Source of the DNA: Thermodesulfatator sp.
Lineage (GTDB): Bacteria > Desulfobacterota > Thermodesulfobacteria > Thermodesulfobacteriales > Thermodesulfobacteriaceae
Assembly (NCBI GenBank): GCA_027036915.1
Contig: JALWCD010000193.1
Span: forward strand, 1 to 7,230
Direction of reading: 5' to 3'
Length of the DNA stretch: 7,230 nucleotides
In this document: positions 1 to 6,314 of the stretch, in pieces
How the letters are laid out: every line of letters starts with the position of its first letter
Position numbering within the stretch: the stretch's first letter is position 1
The notes under the pieces: model-generated
Database searches by the model: none
Told to the model about the DNA's origin: nothing
Seen by the model: only the letters and a program-made list of their open reading frames with translations
Position numbers and translations under genes: made by a program

Positions 1-675
1 GAGACGCAGGACTCCGGACTCTCGACCATAAACCTTGACTTCCCGCAGGCCGGTGAAGGTTTCGGTCAGGCGGTGGGTAAGTTCGCCGATGGTTTTCTGG
101 GCCCGCCGGCGATGGCGGCGTACCCTGGCCGCCAGTCGCTGGCCTCCGTACGCGATGGCCGGGACAACCAGCAGGGAGACCAGGGTGAGTTTGAGACTTC
201 TGGAAAGAGCCACCGCCAGCAGAATCAGGACGTTGAAGCCCTCCAGCAAAAACACCTGAAAGACGTTGCTCAGGATGGGTTCGAGGACCAGGGTGTCGTT
301 CAGGACGCGCGATAGATTGCGCCCGGCCCCTTCTCGTTCGAAGTGTCCCAGAGGGAGATGAATGAGTTTTCGGTAGAGTTCCACCCGGAGATCGTTTATC
401 ATGCGGAGAGCCGCCACGCGCATGAAATAAGCCTGAAGGAGGGAGGCCCCCCCCCGAAGACTAAAAAACAGAATCACCCCCAGAGGGAGTAATTTCAGAT
501 AAAAATAATTTCGGGCGATGAAGACCTCGTCCATCACGGGTTTGACCAGCCAGGCGATCCCCCCGGAGGTAAGCGAGGCCAGGAAAGAGAATAACAGGGC
601 CAGGGCTACATAATGCCAGTAGGGTTTGAGGAAACGGAAAACCCTGAAGATGAAAAAGGAGTGGGAAGAAGCCAC
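1..675 (-). CDS. MsbA-like ABC exporter, transmembrane domain (3' end outside window)
   Basis: This is a partial gene: 225 N-terminal codons read without a stop from a GTG at 673-675 to the window edge. It encodes the membrane half of a type IV (MsbA/lipid-A-exporter-like) ABC transporter. Visible features are hydrophobic helices at about residues 21-43, 58-86, 134-156 and 160-178. A family-typical cytoplasmic stretch lies at 96-130 (LRVELYRKLIHLP, then G-x-L-S-R-V-x-N-D). A second intracellular coupling region lies at 197-219 (GELTHRL..TGLREVKVYGRE). The nucleotide-binding domain would lie beyond base 1. I chose the GTG because an in-frame TAA sits at 688-690 and an AAGGAAG Shine-Dalgarno (682-688) lies 6 bases upstream. 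The GTG follows the lipoprotein stop by 1 base, implying translational coupling. The substrate is not deducible; lipid or lipid A flipping is the family default. A run of nine G interrupts the coding region at residues 74-77. Confidence 0.85.
   Translation of the reverse strand, partial: MASSHSFFIFRVFRFLKPYWHYVALALLFSFLASLTSGGIAWLVKPVMDEVFIARNYFYLKLLPLGVILFFSLRGGASLLQAYFMRVAALRMINDLRVELYRKLIHLPLGHFEREGAGRNLSRVLNDTLVLEPILSNVFQVFLLEGFNVLILLAVALSRSLKLTLVSLLVVPAIAYGGQRLAARVRRHRRRAQKTIGELTHRLTETFTGLREVKVYGRESGVLRL
447..455 (-). repeat. Nine-base poly-G tract inside the ABC exporter gene
   Basis: Nine consecutive C on the plus strand (G9 on the coding strand) encode part of Arg-Gly-Gly-Ala at residues 74-77, in or next to the second hydrophobic helix. 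The frame is open on both sides and family-typical motifs continue downstream, so the length as given is the in-frame length. Mononucleotide tracts like this are prone to slippage and to sequencing error. Whether this one varies cannot be seen here. Confidence 0.9.
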
Positions 676-676
676 T

Positions 677-1663
677 TCAGTCTTCCTTTAGCTCCTCGAA
701 GGTCTTGCCGGCTCGGATGGCGGCCACGATTTTCCTTATCCGGGCCAGGCGTTCAGCGGTGGAGGGATGGGTGGAAAGGATGGAGGGCGGCCCGGAGGGA
801 AGGACCGCGGCCAGATGCACCCAGACCCGGGCGGCCCGCTCCAGATCGTATCCCGCACGATGGATATACCATAGACCGTAAAAATCGGCTTCTCTTTCCT
901 GGTCCCGGGAGAACTTGAGAAGGGCGAAGTTGGTTCCCAGCCGATAGATGTCGACCGCGGTTTCGCCTCCCAGAGCGTAAATTCCGATTCCTAAAAGATC
1001 CCGAAGACTAAGGAGAGCCATCTGCTTCTGGATATGTCCCCTTTTGAGGTGGGCCAGCTCATGGCCTACCACGGCCGCCAGTTCGTGGTCGTCCGGAAGT
1101 ACCCGGCAGAGGGCCGTGGTCACATACAAGCGGTTTTCCGGCGTAACCCAGGCGTTCGGCTCTGTAGAGTCCACGATCCGAAAGTCCACCGGTTCGGTGT
1201 TGACCACCGGAGGGCTGATACGTAGATATCGGCCATCTGCCAGGTGGAGCTCTACAGGCCGATGGAGTTTCAGGCGGCGGGTTACTATTCGACGAATGAC
1301 CATGCCGGCGGAAAGCCCCTGACTGGCGATTTCCGGATGGACGAAGGTTACGAGATAGCCCTTCTCCGGCAGATCCCGACCGAAGATCCGGGAAAGAGCC
1401 CGGTCCACTTCCGCAGGGGTTCGGGAGAGGTCCATAATTTTGACCAGGAACCAGGGGTGTGAATCCCGGGTTTCGGTGTAAGGAAGAATGCGTACCAGGA
1501 GGGTGCCGACCCGCCTTTCGCAGGTCAGGTATTCCTGAAGTTTTACGAACCAGATCTCCTCTCGGGCCCGGGAGACCTCCTGCCGGGCCACCGGGGGCCC
1601 GGTTTCAACCGTGCAGGCGAAAAGGAAAAGAACGAGTAGCCCCGCAGCCAGGCGATTTCTCAA
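677..1663 (-). CDS. M48-family metallopeptidase lipoprotein
   Basis: 328 residues. A predicted zinc endopeptidase anchored by lipid outside the inner membrane. The N-terminus has Arg residues, a hydrophobic stretch and a lipobox ending LFAC with Cys17. The residue after Cys17 is Thr, not Asp, which fits outer-membrane sorting by the Lol rule. The catalytic motif HELAH is at 201-205 (H201, E202, H205). The third ligand is probably E258 in READ. The M48 signature [10 protein letters not shown] is at 297-306. The segment before the catalytic domain (about 25-165) is longer than usual. Part of it (about 104-160, with [12 protein letters not shown]) resembles a degenerate PDZ-like module, which is inference. 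The TTG start at 1661-1663 overlaps the htpX stop as TTGA and is preceded by GAGGGGTGA (1670-1678) 6 bases away, so coupled translation with htpX is likely. It differs from BepA in lacking an obvious C-terminal TPR region. The likely role is clearance of misfolded envelope proteins. Confidence 0.88.
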   Translation of the reverse strand: MRNRLAAGLLVLFLFACTVETGPPVARQEVSRAREEIWFVKLQEYLTCERRVGTLLVRILPYTETRDSHPWFLVKIMDLSRTPAEVDRALSRIFGRDLPEKGYLVTFVHPEIASQGLSAGMVIRRIVTRRLKLHRPVELHLADGRYLRISPPVVNTEPVDFRIVDSTEPNAWVTPENRLYVTTALCRVLPDDHELAAVVGHELAHLKRGHIQKQMALLSLRDLLGIGIYALGGETAVDIYRLGTNFALLKFSRDQEREADFYGLWYIHRAGYDLERAARVWVHLAAVLPSGPPSILSTHPSTAERLARIRKIVAAIRAGKTFEELKED

Positions 1664-2538
1664 TAGTATTCACCCCTCAGGGCCATTTCCTTGAGCCTGG
1701 CCACCCGATCCGCGATGGGCGGATGCGTGGAAAAAAGACGCATGAGGGTCTCGCCGGAAAGGGGATTCACGATGAACATCTGGGCCTGGGCGGGATTGAC
1801 CTGCATGGGGAGCTGACGGTTCCAGGCCTCAAGTTTTTCAAGGGCCCGGGCCAGAGAGAGCGGACAGCGACAGATGCGGGCCCCGGTGGCGTCGGCTAAA
1901 TACTCGCGGCTTCGGCTTATGGCAAGCTGGATGAGGGAGGCCGCGATGGGGGCGAGGATAATGGCCAGCAGGGCAAAGACCAGAGCCAGGGGATTGCCTC
2001 CCCGATCCTCCTCGTCGTCTCCGCCCAGACCGCCCCAGAAAAGGGCCCACTGGCCCATGTAGGCGAGATAGGAGATGGCTCCGGCGATGACGGCCGCAAT
2101 GGAAGAGATGAGGATGTCGCGGTTTTTGATGTGGGCCAGCTCATGGGCCAGCACCCCTTCGAGCTCGTCCCGGGTAAGGAGACGCCGGATGCCGGCGGTG
2201 ACCGCCACCGCGGCGTTCCTGGGGTTGCGCCCGGTGGCAAAGGCGTTCGGGGTCTCGGTGGGGATCAGGTAGACCCGGGGTTTGGGAAGGCCGGCTCTGC
2301 GGGCCAGATCCGCCACCATAGCGTGAAGCTCGGGATCCTCATGTTCGGCTACCGGCTGCGCCCCGCTCATGGCCAGTGCCAGCTTGTCCGAAAACCAGTA
2401 GGCGAAAAAGTTCATGAAAAGGGCCATGAAAAGAGCCACCATGGCCCCGGAACGTCCTCCGATGAGATCCCCCACTATTACAAAAAGCACCGTAAGGGCG
2501 GCAAGCAGAATAAAAGTTTTAAAAGTGTTGCTCAGCAT
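1660..2538 (-). CDS. htpX: Protease HtpX (M48B inner-membrane zinc metalloprotease)
   Basis: 292 residues, the normal length for HtpX. In characterised bacteria HtpX cleaves misfolded integral membrane proteins at the cytoplasmic membrane and overlaps in function with FtsH. Visible features are two N-terminal transmembrane helices (about 7-23 and 31-50), then the cytosolic region with family residues [10 protein letters not shown] (97-106). The zinc motif HELAH is at 132-136 (H132, E133, H136). Two further hydrophobic segments (about 141-166 and 183-207) are separated by an acidic loop rich in Gly, Asp and Glu (169-181). The third ligand is E212 in SRSREYLAD, and the C-terminal motif [14 protein letters not shown] is at 269-282. 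The ATG at 2536-2538 is fixed by a very strong Shine-Dalgarno. It is first in a three-gene minus-strand operon and divergent from hrcA, with its own promoter-like sequence at 2595-2623. All catalytic residues are present, so an active enzyme is expected. Confidence 0.96.
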   Translation of the reverse strand: MLSNTFKTFILLAALTVLFVIVGDLIGGRSGAMVALFMALFMNFFAYWFSDKLALAMSGAQPVAEHEDPELHAMVADLARRAGLPKPRVYLIPTETPNAFATGRNPRNAAVAVTAGIRRLLTRDELEGVLAHELAHIKNRDILISSIAAVIAGAISYLAYMGQWALFWGGLGGDDEEDRGGNPLALVFALLAIILAPIAASLIQLAISRSREYLADATGARICRCPLSLARALEKLEAWNRQLPMQVNPAQAQMFIVNPLSGETLMRLFSTHPPIADRVARLKEMALRGEYY

Positions 2539-2541
2539 AAA

Positions 2542-2552
2542 GGATCACCTCC
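2542..2552 (-). promoter_or_regulatory. Exceptionally long Shine-Dalgarno of htpX
   Basis: On the minus strand the mRNA reads GGAGGTGATCC. All 11 bases are complementary to the universal 3' tail of bacterial 16S rRNA. The GGAGG core ends 8 bases before the ATG. Most strong sites match 5-7 bases. This site decides the htpX start. Confidence 0.85.
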
Positions 2553-2594
2553 CTGAACCGGGGTTATAGGGTTCGTGCAGGTTTCGAATATTAA

Positions 2595-2623
2595 ATTATA
2601 AGGGAATTTCTGGCCTTTGCCAG
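2595..2623 (-). promoter_or_regulatory. Predicted sigma70-type promoter of the htpX operon
   Basis: Minus strand: -35 CTGGCA (2618-2623, 4 of 6 to consensus), a 17-base spacer, and a perfect -10 TATAAT (2595-2600). The expected start of transcription is near base 2588, giving a leader of about 50 bases. No sigma32-type CCCCAT box is visible at the equivalent place. This is a prediction from sequence only. Confidence 0.6.
2610..2623. repeat. Short inverted repeat between the divergent promoters
   Basis: CTGGC (2610-2614), a 4-base spacer CTTT, then GCCAG (2619-2623). It covers the htpX -35 box and ends 3 bases before the hrcA -35 box, so a protein bound here could affect both promoters. The arms are only 5 bases and could be chance, and the element does not resemble CIRCE. 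Confidence 0.3.
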
Positions 2624-2626
2624 TGC

Positions 2627-2655
2627 TTGACCGGAAAAAGATCGTAAGCCATAGT
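2627..2655 (+). promoter_or_regulatory. Predicted sigma70-type promoter of hrcA-grpE-dnaK
   Basis: -35 TTGACC (2627-2632, 5 of 6), a 17-base spacer, and -10 CATAGT (2650-2655, 4 of 6). The usual 6-8 base offset places the transcription start at about 2661-2664, on the ATGATG that starts hrcA. No Shine-Dalgarno lies between the -10 and the ATG. No other convincing plus-strand promoter was found in 2553-2660; a TATAAG at 2597-2602 lacks a -35. Confidence 0.55.
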
Positions 2656-2660
2656 TTGAT

Positions 2661-3689
2661 ATGATGAAGACGGCCTACGGGCTTTCGGAACGGCACGAAA
2701 AGGTTCTCTCCCTGGTGACGGAGGAATACATCGAAACCGCGGCCCCGGTGGGCTCCCGCACGGTGGCCAAGCGTTTTCGGCCCCCGCTTTCCCCGGCCAC
2801 CATCCGCAACGTCATGGCCGATCTCGAGGATCTCGGACTTCTCACCCAGCCTCACACCTCGGCCGGAAGGATCCCTACGGAGGAGGGCTTTCGCTATTAC
2901 GTGGAACATCTCCTTGAACCCGAGCCTCTCCCGGAGGAGACGGCTGTTCTCATCGAAAGCCGGCTTTCGGGAGAGCTTCTGGAGAAGAACTGGGAGCTTC
3001 TTCTCAAGACCGTAAGCCATCTTCTTTCTGATCTTTCGGGTTTCCCGGTGATCGTGACCACGCCCAAGCTGGAGTTCGAGAAACTGATCAAACTGGATTT
3101 CGTGCCCCTTTCCGAGGGATTGATCCTGGCCGTGGCGGTCAGTGCTTCGGGGATGGTTATCCATCGGGCCTTCCAGGTGCCTGGGGATTTTCCGGTGAAG
3201 CAGATCGAGGCCCTGGCCGAGACCCTGAACCGTCGTCTCCCGGGACTCACCCTCCGCGAGCTTCGCGAGATCCTTTCCTCCGAGCTTGAACACGAAAGGG
3301 GGCTTCTTGAGGAGCTCCTGCGGGTCCTTTCCGAAGAGGGCGAGGAACCCCTGGTGGAGGGGCTGGGGCGGTTGCTTGATCTTCCGGAGTTTCAGGATCT
3401 GGAACGTCTGCGGGAGATCCTCAGGGCCTTTGAGGAAAAAAGTCTTCTCCTTCAGCTCATCGACCGCTGTCTTGAGGCCCGGACCCCTCAGGTCCTGATC
3501 GGGGATCCCGGCACCACCTGTCCCTTTCGCAAATGCGGGGCCATCGTGGCCTCCTATACCTACCGGGAAGTCCCGGTGGGCGGGGTGGCCATCGTGGGGC
3601 CCATGCGCATGGCCTATGCCCGTCTCATTCCTCTGGTGGACTTTGCCGCCAGGGAGCTTTCCCGGAGACTGGACAAGCTTTCCTCCTGA
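2661..3689 (+). CDS. hrcA: Heat-inducible transcription repressor HrcA
   Basis: 342 residues, the usual length. In other bacteria HrcA represses chaperone operons by binding the CIRCE inverted repeat, and needs GroEL for activity. Visible features: an N-terminal winged helix-turn-helix with APVGSRTVAKRF (28-39), then LSPATIRNVMADLEDLGLL (43-61) and SAGRIPTEEGFRYYV (67-81). A central GAF-like and inserted region (about 100-260) follows. The family C-terminal block GGVAIVGPMRMAYAR begins at 307. The ATG at 2661 is immediately followed by a second ATG (2664). An in-frame TAG at 2652-2654 rules out any earlier start, and no Shine-Dalgarno precedes either ATG. It is the first gene of hrcA-grpE-dnaK, with 46 bases to grpE. 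A Cys pair C287/C292 near the C-terminus is noted separately. No CIRCE copy is visible in the window. Confidence 0.95.
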   Translation: MMKTAYGLSERHEKVLSLVTEEYIETAAPVGSRTVAKRFRPPLSPATIRNVMADLEDLGLLTQPHTSAGRIPTEEGFRYYVEHLLEPEPLPEETAVLIESRLSGELLEKNWELLLKTVSHLLSDLSGFPVIVTTPKLEFEKLIKLDFVPLSEGLILAVAVSASGMVIHRAFQVPGDFPVKQIEALAETLNRRLPGLTLRELREILSSELEHERGLLEELLRVLSEEGEEPLVEGLGRLLDLPEFQDLERLREILRAFEEKSLLLQLIDRCLEARTPQVLIGDPGTTCPFRKCGAIVASYTYREVPVGGVAIVGPMRMAYARLIPLVDFAARELSRRLDKLSS

Positions 3690-3735
3690 ACTTAACTTTC
3701 CTCTAGCCGAAGATCACTTAAGACGAGGTTGAGTC

Positions 3736-4353
3736 ATGGTTCCCGTGGGCGAAAAGAAGGAGCAGGAGGAGAAGGTCGAAAAATCCGGTGAGACCAGGCG
3801 GGCGGAGGATTCCGCGGAGGAGGCGTCCGAAAAGATTGAGGTAAGCCGCGAGGAATGGGAGAAACTTCAGGAAGAGCGCAAGCTCTGGCAGGAGCGGGCC
3901 CTGCGCTACGCCGCGGAGGTGGAGAATCTCAAAAAGGCCTTCAAACGTGAGAAGGAGGAATTCTATAAATACGCCCTGGAGCAGGTCTTTCGAGAGCTTC
4001 TTCCTTCGGTGGACAATCTGGAGCGGGCCCTTGAGGCCGCGGAAAAGTCTCAGGATGTAAAGGCCCTTCTGGAAGGCGTGGCCCTAACGCTGAAGGGTCT
4101 CATGTCGGCCATGGAGAAGTTCGGGCTTACCCAGTTCGAGGTGGCCCTGGGTGAGGCCTTCAATCCTCACCACCACGAGGCCCTCCATATAGAGGAAACC
4201 CTGGAGCATCCGGAGGGTTCGGTGGTGAGGGTTTATCAGAAGGGTTACAAGCTTCATGATCGGGTGATCCGGCCGGCGCTGGTGGCGGTGGCCAAGCGTC
4301 CGGCTACGGAGGAGAAGAAGAAAGAGGCGTCAGGCGAGGCGCCTCCGGTATAA
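3736..4353 (+). CDS. grpE: Nucleotide exchange factor GrpE
   Basis: 205 residues. GrpE is a cytoplasmic homodimer that releases ADP from DnaK and so drives the chaperone cycle. In many bacteria its helix also acts as a thermosensor. The N-terminal 35 residues are charged and probably disordered. A long helix/coiled coil follows at about 35-95 (EEWEKLQEERKLWQERALRY, then EVENLKKAFKREKEEF), then the four-helix region including LLPSVDNLERAL (88-99). The C-terminal beta domain (about 130-188) carries FNPHHHEAL (142-150) and the GrpE signature YQKGYKLHDRVIRPALVAVA (167-186). A short charged tail follows. The ATG at 3736 has GAGG (3725-3728) 7 bases upstream. It lies 46 bases after hrcA and 27 before dnaK on the same strand, with no T-tailed terminator between, so co-transcription is likely. 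Confidence 0.96.
   Translation: MVPVGEKKEQEEKVEKSGETRRAEDSAEEASEKIEVSREEWEKLQEERKLWQERALRYAAEVENLKKAFKREKEEFYKYALEQVFRELLPSVDNLERALEAAEKSQDVKALLEGVALTLKGLMSAMEKFGLTQFEVALGEAFNPHHHEALHIEETLEHPEGSVVRVYQKGYKLHDRVIRPALVAVAKRPATEEKKKEASGEAPPV
4324..4345 (+). other. Alternative hairpins at the grpE 3' end
   Basis: GAGGCG (4324-4329) can pair with CGCCTC (4340-4345), a 6-bp stem with a 10-base loop. Alternatively AGGCG (4332-4336) can pair with CGCCT (4340-4344), a 5-bp stem with a 3-base loop. The two structures share one arm and exclude each other. No U-run follows, so this is not an intrinsic terminator. It might affect mRNA stability or dnaK translation, or be incidental to GC-rich coding sequence. 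Confidence 0.3.
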
Positions 4354-4365
4354 ATCAATTCAGGC

Positions 4366-4372
4366 AGGAGGT
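4366..4372 (+). promoter_or_regulatory. Strong Shine-Dalgarno of dnaK
   Basis: AGGAGGT, with 8 bases to the dnaK ATG, within the 27-base grpE-dnaK gap. It is a near-ideal site, consistent with the high expression expected of a chaperone and in clear contrast to hrcA, which has none. Confidence 0.8.
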
Positions 4373-4380
4373 AGAGGAAG

Positions 4381-6309
4381 ATGGCGGAGAAGGAGAAAGC
4401 GACCGGTCCTATTGTGGGTATTGATCTAGGGACCACCAACTCCTGTGCGGCCATCCTCAAGGGTGGTGAACCGGAGGTTATCCCCAATCGGGAGGGTACC
4501 CGGACCACGCCTTCGGTGGTGGCTTTTCAGGAGAGCGGTGAGATCCTGGTGGGTCTGCTGGCCAAACGGCAGGCCATTACCAACGCCGAAAACACCATTT
4601 TCGGTATCAAGCGTTTGATGGGGCGCAAGTACGATGATCCCGTGGTGCAGGAGTGGATGAAGAAGGTGCCCTACAAGGTGGTCAAGGCCCCCAACGGGGA
4701 CGCTCACGTGGAGGTGCGGGGCAAGCGCTACAGTCCCCCGGAGATCTCGGCCATAGTGCTGCGGAAGATCAAGGAGGATCTTGAGGAGTATCTCGGCCAG
4801 CCGGTAAAGGACGTGGTGATCACTGTTCCGGCCTATTTCGACGACACCCAGCGCCAGGCCACCAAAGACGCCGGCCGTATCGCCGGTCTGAACGTTCTGC
4901 GGATCATAAACGAACCCACCGCGGCCTGCCTGGCCTACGGCCTGGACAAAAAGAAAGAGGGGACGGTGGCGGTCTTCGACCTCGGCGGTGGAACCTTCGA
5001 TATCTCGATCCTTGAGATCGGAGAGGGAGTCTTCGAGGTCAAGGCCACCTCGGGGGATACCTTTCTGGGCGGCGAGGACTTCGATATGCGGATTGTGGAC
5101 TACATCGCCGAGGAATTCAAGAAGGAACACGGAATCGATCTTCGGGAAGACCGGATGGCCCTTCAGCGTTTGAAAGAGGCCGCGGAGAAGGCTAAAATCG
5201 AGCTTTCCACCGTCACGGAAACCGAGATCAATCTCCCCTTCATCACCGCCGACGCCTCCGGTCCCAAACACTTAGTGATGAAGCTTACCCGGGCCAAGCT
5301 TGAGGCCCTGGTGGAGGATCTCATCGATCGGCTTGAGGAGCCCTGTCGGATCGCCATGAAGGACGCCGGGGTCACCCCGCAGGACATCGACGAGGTCATT
5401 CTGGTGGGCGGTATGACTCGGATGCCCCGGGTGCAGCAGAAGGTCAAGGAGATCTTCGGCAAGGAGCCGGTCAAGGGGGTGAATCCCGACGAGGTGGTGG
5501 CCATGGGGGCTGCCATCCAGGCCGGGGTGCTCAAGGGCGAGGTCAAGGACGTTCTCCTGCTCGATGTTACGCCGCTTTCCCTGGGGATCGAGACCCTGGG
5601 TGGGGTCTTCACGGTCCTCATTCCCCGGGGGACCACCATTCCCACCCGCAAGAGTCAGATCTTTACCACCGCCACGGACAACCAGACCTCGGTGACCATC
5701 CATGTGCTTCAGGGCGAGCGGCCCATGGCCGCGGACAACAAGAGCATCGCCCGGTTTGAGCTGGTGGGTATTCCTCCGGCCCCGCGCGGGGTGCCGCAGA
5801 TCGAGGTGACCTTCGACATCGATGCCGACGGTATCCTGCATGTGACGGCCAAGGACCTCGGCACGGGCAAGGAACAGTCCATCGTGGTCAAACCCTCCTC
5901 CGGGCTTTCCGAGGAGGAGATTCAGCGGATTATCAAGGAGGCCGAGGCCCACGCCGAGGAGGATCGCCGGCGGCGGGAGCTGGTGGAGGCCCGCAACCAG
6001 GCCGACAGCCTCATCTACTCCACGGAGAAATCGCTTCGCGACCTGGGGGACAAGGTTCCCGAGGACCTGCGCAAGGAGGTGGAGGAGAAGATTTCCGAGT
6101 TGCGGAAGGCCATGGAGGGTACGGACGTGGAGGCCATTCGCCGGGCCACGGACGAGCTCACCCGGGTCTCCTACCGGCTGGCGGAGATGGTCTACAAGCA
6201 GACCGGAGCGCAGACCGGAAGCCAAACCTCCTCCGGGTCCCAGGAGACGGGCCAAGAGAAAAAGGGTGGTGACGACGTCATCGATGCGGACTTTGAGGAG
6301 ATGAAATAA
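4381..6309 (+). CDS. dnaK: Molecular chaperone DnaK (Hsp70)
   Basis: 642 residues, full length. DnaK is the ATP-driven cytoplasmic chaperone that binds exposed hydrophobic segments with DnaJ and GrpE as partners. The ATPase domain (about 10-388) shows the phosphate-1 motif IDLGTTNS (14-21), [16 protein letters not shown] (146-161), [12 protein letters not shown] (176-187), phosphate-2 FDLGGGTFD (199-207) and [10 protein letters not shown] (340-349). T205 corresponds to the autophosphorylated Thr of E. coli DnaK. The conserved linker [16 protein letters not shown] is at 390-405. The substrate-binding beta domain runs to about 505, with [20 protein letters not shown] (463-482). A helical lid and a Gln/Thr/Ser/Gly-rich flexible tail (about 605-627) follow. 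The C-terminus [12 protein letters not shown] matches the usual EEVD-like bacterial end. The N-terminus is about 9 residues longer than in E. coli. dnaJ does not follow; the next gene is on the other strand. Confidence 0.98.
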   Translation: MAEKEKATGPIVGIDLGTTNSCAAILKGGEPEVIPNREGTRTTPSVVAFQESGEILVGLLAKRQAITNAENTIFGIKRLMGRKYDDPVVQEWMKKVPYKVVKAPNGDAHVEVRGKRYSPPEISAIVLRKIKEDLEEYLGQPVKDVVITVPAYFDDTQRQATKDAGRIAGLNVLRIINEPTAACLAYGLDKKKEGTVAVFDLGGGTFDISILEIGEGVFEVKATSGDTFLGGEDFDMRIVDYIAEEFKKEHGIDLREDRMALQRLKEAAEKAKIELSTVTETEINLPFITADASGPKHLVMKLTRAKLEALVEDLIDRLEEPCRIAMKDAGVTPQDIDEVILVGGMTRMPRVQQKVKEIFGKEPVKGVNPDEVVAMGAAIQAGVLKGEVKDVLLLDVTPLSLGIETLGGVFTVLIPRGTTIPTRKSQIFTTATDNQTSVTIHVLQGERPMAADNKSIARFELVGIPPAPRGVPQIEVTFDIDADGILHVTAKDLGTGKEQSIVVKPSSGLSEEEIQRIIKEAEAHAEEDRRRRELVEARNQADSLIYSTEKSLRDLGDKVPEDLRKEVEEKISELRKAMEGTDVEAIRRATDELTRVSYRLAEMVYKQTGAQTGSQTSSGSQETGQEKKGGDDVIDADFEEMK

Positions 6310-6314
6310 GTTTC

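Noticed and set aside
1459..1899. A 146-codon plus-strand frame across the htpX/lipoprotein junction
   Set aside because: It is antisense to two well-supported M48 genes, has a Pro/Gly/Arg-rich composition and shows no recognisable motif.
1049..2146. A 16-base exact repeat (1049-1064 and 2131-2146)
   Set aside because: Both copies encode the catalytic HELAH segment of the two M48 proteases, so common function and codon choice explain the identity.
2542..2552. GGATCACCTCC on the plus strand as the 3' end of a 16S rRNA gene
   Set aside because: No rRNA sequence precedes it. On the minus strand it is simply the long Shine-Dalgarno of htpX.
2621..2629. CAGTGCTTG as a possible CIRCE half-site
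   Set aside because: Only 6 of 9 bases match GAGTGCTAA, and no matching left arm exists at the required distance.
2532..3293. A 253-codon minus-strand frame opposite hrcA, running into the htpX start
   Set aside because: hrcA is unmistakable on the plus strand. This frame's translation has no family features, and it would overlap both the intergenic promoters and the start of htpX.
3690..3735. A possible terminator or promoter between hrcA and grpE
   Set aside because: There is no stable hairpin with a T-run and no -35/-10 pair. It reads as a simple 46-base spacer with a ribosome site.
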